Below, in pieces: positions 53,560-62,692 of a stretch of 64,000 bases of DNA (position 1 is its first letter; each line of letters begins with the position of its first letter). The DNA is taken from positions 1 to 64,000 of the forward strand of contig JBHOQN010000019.1 in NCBI GenBank assembly GCA_042408965.1, given 5' to 3'. The notes below the pieces were generated by a model. It was not told where the DNA came from. It worked only from the letters and a program-made list of their open reading frames with translations, and did no database searches. Made by a program: the position numbers and the translations under genes. Source of the DNA: Thermogemmatispora sp042408965 (GTDB lineage Bacteria; Chloroflexota; Ktedonobacteria; Ktedonobacterales; Ktedonobacteraceae).

Positions 53560-54258
53560 CTACAACAGTTGCTCTTTCAGGAACCTGACAGCCAGGGGCC
53601 AGGCCTCGGCGGCGGCCTTTTCGTTCCCCATGCCGTGCATTGGATTGAGGAAAGCGTGGCCGGCGTCGTATATCTTAATGGTGATGTCCTTCCCGGCCTC
53701 CTTGTAGAGACGCTCTATTTTTTCGATCTGCTCCAGCGGAATGCTATCGTCAAAGCGCCCGTAGAACGCCAGAATCGGCGCATTCACTCTGGCAACATTT
53801 TCGGGGTGAGGATCATAGCCGCCAGCATAGAAGGGCACTACGGCGCCCAGGTCGGCATAGCGTTCGGCCACGGTATAGGTCAGTAAGCCGCCGACGCAGA
53901 AGCCAATGAGGCCGAGCTTCTTGGGCTCAACTTCAGGCATCGCCTTGAGCCTTTCGAGAGCGCCAATGATCTCCTTCACAGCACGTTCCATGTGCTCGCT
54001 AATATGGGTCATCATCATCTTAAGGGCGTCGTTGGGTTCAGTCGCGATCTTCCCGTGATAGAGATCTGGCACGGCTACGACAAACCCCTCCATCGCCAGT
54101 TTCTGTGCAAGGTCCTGGATGTGCGGCTCGATCCCCCACCACTCCTGAATCATGACCACGCCAGGGTGTCTGGTGTCATCGTCCGGTTGAGCGACGAAAG
54201 CGTAGGCGTCATTGCCGTTGACCTTGAGGTCCACCAGTGAGGTGCGTATGATTGCCAT
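53560..54258 (-). CDS. Dienelactone hydrolase family protein
   Basis: 232 residues, alpha/beta hydrolase. The nucleophile elbow is GFCVGGL with the catalytic cysteine of dienelactone hydrolases; the aspartate is in YGRFDDSIP and the histidine in YDAGHAF. Early HPGVVMIQEWWG is the family's oxyanion region. Family members open lactones of the chloroaromatic pathway, but many have other, uncharacterised ester substrates. Single gene. Confidence 0.9.
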   Translation of the reverse strand: MAIIRTSLVDLKVNGNDAYAFVAQPDDDTRHPGVVMIQEWWGIEPHIQDLAQKLAMEGFVVAVPDLYHGKIATEPNDALKMMMTHISEHMERAVKEIIGALERLKAMPEVEPKKLGLIGFCVGGLLTYTVAERYADLGAVVPFYAGGYDPHPENVARVNAPILAFYGRFDDSIPLEQIEKIERLYKEAGKDITIKIYDAGHAFLNPMHGMGNEKAAAEAWPLAVRFLKEQLL

Positions 54259-54529
54259 AGCTTGAACTCCTCAGAACATAGAGAGTCAGGGTCCACAACG
54301 TCTCCTGCGGTAGCAAGACCCCTGGTATTATATATTACGTACAGCCTTGCCGGGAGAGCCTCATGTCGGCTTTTGCGGGTGGACGCTCTGCTGGTAAAAA
54401 ATACTCTTGACCGTGCAGGTAGAAAGAGCGTACAATTGCTGAGAACCTGGACAAGCTGTCGGAGTCGTGGGTAGGAAGCCATTCTACCGACAGCCGCTTA
54501 CTCTGTATGCGAAGAGGGATGACGATACT

Positions 54530-56356
54530 ATGTCAGACGCATATCTGGATAAGGTAGCAGCGCCGGCTTCGGCGAGTGAGGTGCCAGCCTCCGAGGCGGT
54601 GCTTCAGGAAGAGGATCCAGCCTCGGTGACAGCACCAGCGGCTCATCAACAGCCCCTGGCGCGCTCGGCCTCGCTGCGTGAATATCGGGGGACAGCCGAG
54701 CACATTGCCGCGCAGCGTCCGCTGCCGCCACTCGACCCTGATGCGCCAGAAGTGAGGCAGCGTCTGAGTCCTTTGCGGGCCGAATTGACCACCATCCTGA
54801 CAGATCTGCGCTGGCAGGGTCTCACCGTTCAGGAGGCTGCCAGCCGGGCCATACCGCTACTGGACATCGGCCCACTGCAGCAATGGGCACCCGTACTGGT
54901 CACGCACCTGCTGGAGATCGATCGTGCTGGTAATCTGCTGCCGGTCTGGCTGGAGATGATTGAACGAGGCGATCCGTCTGACATTCCCCCGGGGAGTAGC
55001 GCGGCTGAGACGGCACCGGGCAAGGCTCGCCGGGTGGCTATTTTGCTTCTGGGAGCCTATAAGACGCCCGAGATCTCGCAGCTCCTGGGGCGCCTGGCGC
55101 TTGATCCCGACGTCTCGCTCTATGCAACCCAGGCCCTGCTGCGTCAGAACACCCGAACCGCCTGGCAGACGCTGATTGCCGCACTCAAGGAGGCCGAGGG
55201 TTGGGCGCGTGTGGACCTTGTCGAGGCCTGTCTGAAGCTGAAGCAGCCCAGCTTCTATGAGCTGCTCCTGGCTGTTGGCCTGGAGCGTATTGATGGCCTG
55301 GAACGCTATGTGGCAGTGCCGCTCTATCGCAGCATCCCTCTGGAAGCGTATCTCAACCCCGAGACTGCTCTTGCGCGCAAGAGCAGCCAGCAAGCTGCAC
55401 TGGTCTGCTACTATGTCTTTCTCGAGAGCATTCAGAGTGCTACAACGAATCCGGAGCAGCCGCCAGTCGCCTTTGAGCGCGAGTTGCCGCGGCTGGAGTC
55501 GGCGCTCTTCGCGGCTGCGCGGCGCAGTCCCTCCTGGCAGCGGGTCGTAGCTCTGCATCATCTGGCCACGCTGCTCGGGCGCTACTGGGGAGGGATCACG
55601 CGGGGTCTCATCAAAGAGCCGCGTGTTGTTACTCCAGTCATGGCCTGCCTGCCCATGATGAACGAGATTGAACAGTGGATGAATGGGCCCGGACGTGAAG
55701 TGTTGCTGGCGTCTCTGCCAGAGCAGGATACATCGGCCTGGTCGCCATTGCTCAAGACCCTGGTGGAGCTGCACGAGGTCCGTGCCAGCGCCTACCTGCT
55801 GGCCCAGCTCGGCGCCGTCACCACCCTGCAGGGGTACGAGCAGGCCCAGCGGCTGGCGCTGGCCTGCGATTCGCTGGCCCGGCTGGGAGACGGGAGAGCC
55901 GTGGAGGTGCTGTTGCGTCTGGCCGAGCGCTTTATGCTGAGCGCTGAGCGCCGCGCCCGCCCGCAGCGAGCCGAGCAGTTACCTCCCGATGATGATCAGG
56001 TGCCTGTCAGCATTCTCTCGGCAGCTATTCTGCGGGCGTTGATGCTGACCGGTGATCGCAGAACCCTCGATCTGGCGGTGCAGGCCGCCAGTGACTTCGA
56101 CCCCGTCGTTCGGAGCGCCGCTCTGGAGCTGATCAAGCAGCTTGATCCACGTGGCGAGGAGAGGCGCTGTCGCATGGCCGTGCGTGAGGCTCTCAGCGAT
56201 CCCACCCCCTCAGTTGCCGCTCAGGCCTGTTTGCTGGTGGCGCAGTATCAGGACCTGGAGTCGATTCCGGCGCTGCGCTATCTGGTGCAGGCCCGTCCCG
56301 CTCTACAAGCAGCAGCCACTACGGCATTGCAGCAGCTCGGACAGCCGGTCGTCTGA
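54530..56356 (+). CDS. HEAT-repeat protein of unknown function
   Basis: About 608 residues, soluble. After a disordered Ala/Glu/Pro-rich segment of some 80 residues the chain is a series of helical pairs; repeats such as DPDVSLYATQALLRQ, DFDPVVRSAALELIKQLD and DPTPSVAAQACLLVAQY are HEAT-like. HEAT proteins are scaffolds for partner binding. It is 220 bases upstream of a PknB-like kinase gene on the same strand and may be its adapter or substrate; that is inference. ATG 54530 is preferred to 54467, whose added residues look unlike the rest. Confidence 0.7.
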   Translation: MSDAYLDKVAAPASASEVPASEAVLQEEDPASVTAPAAHQQPLARSASLREYRGTAEHIAAQRPLPPLDPDAPEVRQRLSPLRAELTTILTDLRWQGLTVQEAASRAIPLLDIGPLQQWAPVLVTHLLEIDRAGNLLPVWLEMIERGDPSDIPPGSSAAETAPGKARRVAILLLGAYKTPEISQLLGRLALDPDVSLYATQALLRQNTRTAWQTLIAALKEAEGWARVDLVEACLKLKQPSFYELLLAVGLERIDGLERYVAVPLYRSIPLEAYLNPETALARKSSQQAALVCYYVFLESIQSATTNPEQPPVAFERELPRLESALFAAARRSPSWQRVVALHHLATLLGRYWGGITRGLIKEPRVVTPVMACLPMMNEIEQWMNGPGREVLLASLPEQDTSAWSPLLKTLVELHEVRASAYLLAQLGAVTTLQGYEQAQRLALACDSLARLGDGRAVEVLLRLAERFMLSAERRARPQRAEQLPPDDDQVPVSILSAAILRALMLTGDRRTLDLAVQAASDFDPVVRSAALELIKQLDPRGEERRCRMAVREALSDPTPSVAAQACLLVAQYQDLESIPALRYLVQARPALQAAATTALQQLGQPVV

Positions 56357-56576
56357 AGACGCCTGGCTCCCTTCATCCTCTCTGCCTGGGGTCTGGTCCC
56401 CACCTGGACCATCGGGAGGGGCAGCTGCGCCTCTAGCGCACGGTTTTTCGATCTTGCCGTATACTATACAATAGGAAAAAGAAATCTCTCTGCTGCACAC
56501 TGAGAACAAGCTCTGTTCTTGGCGCGTGCATGATTTTTTTGCCAGCTTCCTTTCATAGTAGTGAGGGACGAACAGG

Positions 56577-58157
56577 ATGAATATGTTGGTGGGGAAGACG
56601 CTCGGTGGGTACCGTCTCTTACGGCTCCTCGAAAGTGGTGGAATGGGGGACATTTATCTCGCCCAGCATGAACGTATTGGACGCAAAGTTGCAATTAAGG
56701 TGATCTGCGGCGATTTGCGCTCCGCGCCTCTCTCTCCCGAAGGCATGCAGGCTGCTAAACGCTTTATCCGCGAGGCGCGCGCTGTTGCTGAACTGGAACA
56801 TGAGCATATCCTGCCCTTGTATCATTTTGGCGAAGAGACTCTTGATCCTGATGCAACCCTGATTACCTATCTGGTGATGCCCTATCTCTCTGAAGGCTCG
56901 CTCTGGAAATGGCTGCAGCGTCGTACTCAGCAATATGGCTTTGGCTGGCCGATTTCGGCTGAGGAGGCCGGCTACTATCTGCTCCAGGCCGCCTCTGCCC
57001 TGCAGTGTGCCCATGATCATGGAATTGTGCACCGCGACATCAAGCCCACGAATTTCCTCATTCGCGTGGAACGAGGTCCGCTCAGCCCCGCACTTGGAGC
57101 CGAGCGGGCCGCCCTGCTCAACAGGATCTTTCCCCACGGTCGACCGCATCTTCTACTGGCAGACTTTGGTCTGGCCACCTTTTACCGGCAAGGACGCTCC
57201 TTCCACCGTTCAGTTGGTACCCCCCTCTATATGGCGCCTGAGCAGTTCGATGACCCGGCTCAGGCGAATGCAGTAGCCGTAGGCCCGGCGGCGGATCAGT
57301 ATGCGCTGGCAGTCATGATGTATCAGCTTGTCACCGGACGCGCCGTCTTTGAAGGGACGGCCAGCCAGCTGCTACACCATCATCATCATACGCCACCCAC
57401 GCCACCCAGCGTACACAATCCCGCTTTGCCCCGTGAGCTTGACGAGGTTTTTCTGCGCGCTCTGGCCAAGAAGCCGGAGCAGCGCTATCCTAACATTTTA
57501 GCCTTTGCACAGGCCTACGATGCGATTCTGCAGACCCGGCTGCAGACGCTGACCGGCCAGCAGAAGACAGAAGCCCGAGCCCTGGCAGTGGCAGTCAACC
57601 GTCCGATCTGCCTGGCCCTGCCGGCGCCAGCGGTTGAGCGCCTGACAACGCCGGCGCGTACGCCTCAGCCGGAGGAGACGCTTGTCAAGGCAGTGGCAGT
57701 TCAGGCGCAGTGGGTACATGATGAGCGCCAGGGTGATGAGCGAGGGAGCCAGGAGCAGGGTGAGCAGACGCCGCCGACAGAGCTACGGATGCCCGCCCGG
57801 GCGATCGCCGCGGCTGATACCTCGCCCGGCTCAGTGCAGCGGCGTGGCGATGTTGCGACATGGCCAGCAGCGGGTGTGACAATGGTGGAGAGAAAGCTGC
57901 TCGTGCTGGCCATTGGCCTCATGTTATTGCTGGCGCTCTTGATTGCCCTCTTCCTGCTGGCTCTGATGAGCATGCATCAGGGGGGATTGCCGCAGACACC
58001 AGCCGCGGACTCGTTGCTGCGGAGTGGAGCTGGCCCGCGGTCGGTGTCTGCCTCCCTGGCGCCGCTCTCCCCGCTGGTGGTGGCCTATCGGGAGGAACAG
58101 TTCCCCCTGGCCTCCCCGGTAGCGGCGCTCTCTGGTCTGCTCTCCTATGAGAGCTAG
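56577..58157 (+). CDS. PknB-like transmembrane Ser/Thr protein kinase
   Basis: 526 residues. The kinase domain (1-300) is complete: glycine loop ESGGMGDIYLA, ATP lysine in VAIKVI, catalytic loop HRDIKPTNFLI, ADFGLA, and SVGTPLYMAPEQ in the activation segment. A linker of about 130 residues rich in E, Q, P and T leads to one membrane helix near 440-463, then an outside tail of only about 60 residues without PASTA repeats. Its 3' end overlaps the convergent hydrolase gene by 4 bases. Confidence 0.92.
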   Translation: MNMLVGKTLGGYRLLRLLESGGMGDIYLAQHERIGRKVAIKVICGDLRSAPLSPEGMQAAKRFIREARAVAELEHEHILPLYHFGEETLDPDATLITYLVMPYLSEGSLWKWLQRRTQQYGFGWPISAEEAGYYLLQAASALQCAHDHGIVHRDIKPTNFLIRVERGPLSPALGAERAALLNRIFPHGRPHLLLADFGLATFYRQGRSFHRSVGTPLYMAPEQFDDPAQANAVAVGPAADQYALAVMMYQLVTGRAVFEGTASQLLHHHHHTPPTPPSVHNPALPRELDEVFLRALAKKPEQRYPNILAFAQAYDAILQTRLQTLTGQQKTEARALAVAVNRPICLALPAPAVERLTTPARTPQPEETLVKAVAVQAQWVHDERQGDERGSQEQGEQTPPTELRMPARAIAAADTSPGSVQRRGDVATWPAAGVTMVERKLLVLAIGLMLLLALLIALFLLALMSMHQGGLPQTPAADSLLRSGAGPRSVSASLAPLSPLVVAYREEQFPLASPVAALSGLLSYES

Positions 58158-59920
58158 TGAGGTACGATCGGCAGAACGATATAAGAGGGGTGTGTGCGGT
58201 TATGGAGAATCGTCTGCCGTGCGGAGATCATTTCGGCGCTGGCGCCCAGCGGCTGACCGGTATTGGGGTTGCGGTCCCAACGCGGAAAGTTACTGCTAGT
58301 GATATCCAGGCGAATACGATGGCCGGCCTTGAACAGATTGCTGGTCGACCAGAGATCGATCTCGTACTCGTAGGCCTGCCCCGGCTCGATCAGCACCTCC
58401 TCGCCGCCACGTGGTGCGTGACGGTAGCGAGCGCGGATGATACCATCCGTCAGATTTTGGGCGTAGCCGTCAGGGTGCACATCGACCAGGCGGGCGACGA
58501 AGTCGGTGTCGCTGGCGCTGGAAGCAGCCCAGAGGTGGACACTGATCGGGCCAGTGACCTCCAGATCTTCACTCAGGGGAGCGCTGGTGTAGACCAGCAC
58601 ATCCGTGCGGCCCTCGATCGGGCGCTGGTCGAAGGGGCCGGCGGGATATTCCGGGGCCATCAGCAAGGCGCCGCCGCGCGTAATGACCGGGTTGGCCGGA
58701 TCATAGGTATACTGATCAGCGCTCTCGTCATCGGGGGGCTCCGTAGAGAGCGAGCCATCTCCATGCAGGGTATTCGCGTGACCCTGGCTATGCAGGTAGT
58801 AGCGTCTCTCCACAGCGCGTGCCAGAGGCCACTCCTGCTCGTCACGCCAGACATTAGCACCCATCACGAAAATCTTGATAGGAGCCTCCTGCATGACACC
58901 GTTCTCGATACCTTTCATCCAGTAGTCGAACCAGCGCAGTTGGTAGCTCATGATATCTATCTGCAGGTTGATAAAGGCCGCAGTCGAGGCAATGCCGAAA
59001 GTCTGCTCACCGACGAGCGGTCCCTGCGACGTGTGGGCCCAGGGGCCGACCAGCAGTTTACTCTGGCGAGCGACTGTACTGGTGCTGTGGTGGCGCATGG
59101 CGTTGAAAGTATCGAGTGTATCCTGCAGGAAGATGTCATACCAGCCGCCGCCGTTGAAGGTCGGCAGAGCGACCCGCTCGTGCTTACCACTGATCGTCAT
59201 GTACTCGGCTGCGGCGCGCACCATAGGAAATTCGAGTGCCATAAAGAAGGCGGGAGCGACCTCCTGCACCTTCAGCGGTCTGAAGGCTTTGAGAGGCAGC
59301 GACCAGTAGCCCTCCTTACCGAGTGCATCCATTTCTCTGGCCCACAGAGCAATGGCCTGGGCAAGCGCCTGCGGATTGTCGCGGTGCCGACGAATCAGGA
59401 CATCCATGCCCATCTGCAACTGCCACTGGGCCATATTCCCCAGTTCGAGAGCGCCTCCGCGGAAGACCACCCCATTGAAGGGATCGCTCCAGGTGAAGAG
59501 CGGAATCATAGTTTTCAGCGCGGCTGGCTGTTGGATGGCCGCCGACCACTGGGTAAAGCCAAAATAGGAGGCTCCATACATGCCGACCTGGCCATTACTG
59601 TAGGGCAGACGTGCGGCCCATTCAATGGTATCGAAGCCATCCAGGGCCTCATGCACCATGGGGACCCATTCGCCCTCAGAGGTAAAGCGTCCACGTGTAT
59701 CCTGTACGATGACAACGTAGCCGCGCCGTGCTGCCTGGGTGGGGTCGAGAATCGCACCGGCCAGGGGAAGGTCCTTGCCGTAAGGCAGGCGTGTGAGCAG
59801 AACGGGCCACTGGCCCTCGCCCGCGGGCCGGTAGACGTTGGCGCGCAGCGTCGTGCCATCGCGCATGCTGGCTGGTACATCGTAGTCGACGACGACTTGC
59901 TGACCTGGTTGCATCGCCAT
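58154..59920 (-). CDS. CocE/NonD family hydrolase
   Basis: 588 residues. An X-Pro dipeptidyl-peptidase-type serine hydrolase: VPASMRDGTTLRANVYRP at the start, the nucleophile serine in GASYFGFTQW, the aspartate in the region of DTDFVARLVDVHPDG, and the C-terminal jelly-roll with HRIRLDITSSNFPRWDRNPNTG. Relatives include cocaine esterase, amino-ester hydrolases and peptidases, so the substrate is open. There is no signal peptide. Single gene. Confidence 0.9.
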   Translation of the reverse strand: MAMQPGQQVVVDYDVPASMRDGTTLRANVYRPAGEGQWPVLLTRLPYGKDLPLAGAILDPTQAARRGYVVIVQDTRGRFTSEGEWVPMVHEALDGFDTIEWAARLPYSNGQVGMYGASYFGFTQWSAAIQQPAALKTMIPLFTWSDPFNGVVFRGGALELGNMAQWQLQMGMDVLIRRHRDNPQALAQAIALWAREMDALGKEGYWSLPLKAFRPLKVQEVAPAFFMALEFPMVRAAAEYMTISGKHERVALPTFNGGGWYDIFLQDTLDTFNAMRHHSTSTVARQSKLLVGPWAHTSQGPLVGEQTFGIASTAAFINLQIDIMSYQLRWFDYWMKGIENGVMQEAPIKIFVMGANVWRDEQEWPLARAVERRYYLHSQGHANTLHGDGSLSTEPPDDESADQYTYDPANPVITRGGALLMAPEYPAGPFDQRPIEGRTDVLVYTSAPLSEDLEVTGPISVHLWAASSASDTDFVARLVDVHPDGYAQNLTDGIIRARYRHAPRGGEEVLIEPGQAYEYEIDLWSTSNLFKAGHRIRLDITSSNFPRWDRNPNTGQPLGASAEMISARQTILHNRTHPSYIVLPIVPH

Positions 59921-60149
59921 AATCGCAGAACTCCTTTTTCGAGCCTTTGCTGGTTGCCGCGTGGATGCGTGGTCATGCCTGCAAAAGCGCCTGTATAACC
60001 AGGTCTATGATACAACGTCTGGCGGAACAACTGCCAGGATCAGCAGGGAGGCCCCACACCGGCGCCTCCCGACAGAGGAGCAAGCGTGGCTCCGATCTGG
60101 AGGGGCTCTGCCGCGAAGGTCCTGGCTTGAGCGGAGACGGCCTTCGATC

Positions 60150-60179
60150 TTGACACTCGCGTGCTCTCTTGACTATACT
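60150..60179 (+). promoter_or_regulatory. Promoter of the IclR gene
   Basis: TTGACA (60150-60155), 18 bases, TATACT (60174-60179), about 70 bases before the start codon. Confidence 0.6.
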
Positions 60180-60249
60180 GCCACTCATCAAGTGTGGAAC
60201 ACTCTATTCCGGCAGGCAGAACAGGCCGGCCGGTATAAGGGGGAGACCT

Positions 60250-61035
60250 ATGCGGCATGGAGCGCCCCTGGATGGCGAAAAAACGGTCCAGATTGTCCAT
60301 CGCATTGCCAGTGTGCTGCGTGCCTTTCATAGCCAGCGGTTACTGGGGATTACGGATCTGGCCCAGGCGACCGGTCTACCCAAATCGACCACCCATCGGC
60401 TGGTCACGGCTCTGGTGAATGAAGGGTTACTTGTGCAGGATGAAGATACCCATAAGTATGGCCTGAGCCTGCACGTCACAGCACTGGGCGCCAGCATCCT
60501 CAGCTCGCACGCTGTTCGCAAGGCGGCGCGCCCCATTCTCATGGAGCTGCGCGATCAAACGCGCGAGTCGGTCCATCTGGCCGTACTTGAGGGGATGGAG
60601 GTAGTGATTATCGATACAGAGGATTCGTATTTCTTTGTGCGTGTGGTGAATGTGCCGGGCCAGCATTTGCCAGCGCACGCCGTCTCGACGGGCAAGGTGC
60701 TGCTGGCTTATCAGTGGGAGGCCCGACTCAGTGAGTTGCTCACGCATATCAAGCTCGAACGCTACACCGAGCGTACGATCACTGATCCGCGCAGGCTGCT
60801 GGAGGAGTTACGCCAGGTGCGTATGCAGGGCTATGCGCTCTCCTCTGGGGAACTCGAGGAGGGAGTTGATGCGGTTGCAGCTCCGGTCTTCGACCATCTG
60901 GGCATGGTGGTGGCAGCGGTCTCTATCGGCGCTCCAAGCGAGCGGTTTCGTCCACGCCAGGCCGATTGTATCGCAGCTGCGGTCCATGCCGGGCAGCAGA
61001 TCTCACAGGCCCTGCGCTACGTTGGCTGGAATTAG
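60250..61035 (+). CDS. IclR family transcriptional regulator
   Basis: 261 residues. An N-terminal winged helix-turn-helix (VHRIASVLRAFHSQRLLGITDLAQATGLPKSTTHRLVTAL) and a C-terminal IclR effector domain (RESVHLAVLEGMEVVIID, then HAVSTGKVLLAY and ISSGE-like LSSGELEEGVDAVAAPVFD). IclR proteins usually control an adjacent catabolic operon in response to a small organic ligand; here that is the xanthine-dehydrogenase-type operon starting 300 bases downstream. GGGGGAG before ATG 60250 fixes the start. Confidence 0.92.
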   Translation: MRHGAPLDGEKTVQIVHRIASVLRAFHSQRLLGITDLAQATGLPKSTTHRLVTALVNEGLLVQDEDTHKYGLSLHVTALGASILSSHAVRKAARPILMELRDQTRESVHLAVLEGMEVVIIDTEDSYFFVRVVNVPGQHLPAHAVSTGKVLLAYQWEARLSELLTHIKLERYTERTITDPRRLLEELRQVRMQGYALSSGELEEGVDAVAAPVFDHLGMVVAAVSIGAPSERFRPRQADCIAAAVHAGQQISQALRYVGWN

Positions 61036-61335
61036 CCTGCTGGCGGTTGCTGAGGCTCTTGGGGGTGGCATCTGCTCAGCGGCTGGCTGCGCGGTTGACC
61101 CTGGAAGCAGTGCGTTAACATCAGTGTTGCTCCAGGAGCACTGATCAAAGGTGATCTGTGGCCGGGGAGCCCTGGAGGCCACGCTCTTCTGGGAACGCAC
61201 GTGGAGATTGAGGGGGTGACTGGCGATGGCCTGGTAGAGGCCGAGCGCTGGCTCTGGCCCTATACATCTTCCAGTGCCTTCCTGTGCCTGACCATTCAAG
61301 CGTTGTGCTGCAGCGACAAGAGAGGAGGTCAGGCC

Positions 61336-62208
61336 ATGCTGAAGATAGCGGCCTATCATTGTCCCGCAACGGTGGGAGAAGCGCTGACGTTGCTGGCTGA
61401 AGAGGGGCGGACGGTGATCGCCGGTGGTACAGATCTACTGGTCAATCCACGCTACCTGCGTGGGATTCGCGAGGTGGTGGATATTCGTCACCTCGGCCTT
61501 GACTACATCCGTGAAGAGGCCGGCTGGCTGCTGATTGGCGCCGGAGCCACCCTGCGCGCCGTGGCCCGCCATCCAGGAGTGCAGGCGCGTGCCTCTGGCC
61601 TGCTGGCGCGCTGCGCAGCCCTCTGTGCCTCCCCCAATATTCGCAATATGGCGACCCTGGTGGGCAATGTCGCCTCTGCCTTGCCCTCGGCTGATACGCC
61701 GCCAGCCCTGCTGGCCCTGGATGCCCTCATTGTGCTCTGTGGTCTCGGTGGTGAACGGGTCCTGCCATTGACCCGGTTTTTCATCGGCCCTGCGCGCACG
61801 GTACGCGAGCATGAGCTGATTCGCGAGATACGTATTCCTCCTGCTCCGACGGATCTGCAGGGAGGCTTTTGCCGCATCGGACGCTGTGCTGAGGATATTG
61901 CCCTGGTCAATGCGGCGGCGGCACTGGTGGTGCGCGCGGGAGTTATTGCGCATGCGCGTCTGGTGCTGGGAGCGGTTGCTCCGGTGCCCTTGCGCCTGGT
62001 GAGCGCTGAGGAGGCGCTGCTAGGTCAGCCGGCGCAGGAGGAGACCTTCCGTCGTGTGGCGCAGATCGTGTGCGAGCAGGTGAGCCCGATCAGCGATCAG
62101 CGTGCCTCGGCGCTCTATCGCCGCCGTGTCAGCGGGGTGGCGGCTGTCAGGGCGCTCTGCCAGGCGGCCGGTCTGGCAGAGCGCGGGGAGGAGTGGCGCT
62201 ATGCCTGA
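61336..62208 (+). CDS. FAD-binding subunit of a xanthine/CO dehydrogenase-type molybdenum hydroxylase
   Basis: 290 residues. FAD-binding motifs are IAGGTDLLVNP near the N-terminus and NIRNMATLVGNVASALPSADTPPALLALDA. It carries electrons between the [2Fe-2S] subunit and the acceptor. GAGAGGAGG precedes ATG 61336, so an upstream ATG at 61201 is not used. Its end overlaps the next gene by 8 bases (translational coupling). The gap between the IclR stop (61035) and this gene, 300 bases, has no clear signals. Confidence 0.92.
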   Translation: MLKIAAYHCPATVGEALTLLAEEGRTVIAGGTDLLVNPRYLRGIREVVDIRHLGLDYIREEAGWLLIGAGATLRAVARHPGVQARASGLLARCAALCASPNIRNMATLVGNVASALPSADTPPALLALDALIVLCGLGGERVLPLTRFFIGPARTVREHELIREIRIPPAPTDLQGGFCRIGRCAEDIALVNAAAALVVRAGVIAHARLVLGAVAPVPLRLVSAEEALLGQPAQEETFRRVAQIVCEQVSPISDQRASALYRRRVSGVAAVRALCQAAGLAERGEEWRYA

Positions 62209-62692
62209 GATCGAGATGGCGCTGAGAATCAATGGCCAGGCGGCGGTCTGGCGCGTGGCGCCTGGTGAGACCCTGCTGGAGGCCTTACATCGTTACCAGC
62301 TCAAGGGGGCGCGGCTTATCTGTGGCAGCGGTGACTGCTCTGGCTGTGGAGTGATTCTCAATGGGCGTTCGGTGAATGCCTGCTGTATGCTGGCGGCTCA
62401 GGCGGAGGGGGCGGAGCTGCTGACGATCGAGGGACTGGCTCAGGATGGGCGTCTGCATCCGCTGCAGAAGGCGTTTGCTGAAGAGGGCGCGGCTCAGTGC
62501 GGTTTCTGTACTCCGGGTCTGATCATGCGGGCCTATGCGTTTCTGCAGGAACATCCCCGCCCGAGCGAAGAGGAGGTGCGGGCGGCGCTGGCAGGGAATA
62601 TCTGTCGTTGTACTGGTTATGTCAAGCCAGTAGCGGCTGTACTGCGGGCGGCTGAGATGCTGACCGCAGGTGGAGGGGAGGCGCGCCGATGA
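62201..62692 (+). CDS. [2Fe-2S] subunit of a xanthine/CO dehydrogenase-type enzyme
   Basis: 163 residues. The plant-type ferredoxin cluster uses CGSGDCSGC with a fourth cysteine about 12 residues later, and the second cluster uses CGFCTPG and CRCTGY, the standard two-cluster form. GGGGAGGAG precedes ATG 62201. Its end overlaps the large-subunit gene by 4 bases (ATGA). Confidence 0.93.
   Translation: MPEIEMALRINGQAAVWRVAPGETLLEALHRYQLKGARLICGSGDCSGCGVILNGRSVNACCMLAAQAEGAELLTIEGLAQDGRLHPLQKAFAEEGAAQCGFCTPGLIMRAYAFLQEHPRPSEEEVRAALAGNICRCTGYVKPVAAVLRAAEMLTAGGGEARR

Noticed and set aside
58157..59998. A 613-codon open frame on the plus strand
   Set aside because: It is antisense to the CocE-type hydrolase, whose motifs are complete; the reverse frame has a composition expected from GC-rich third positions and no domain.
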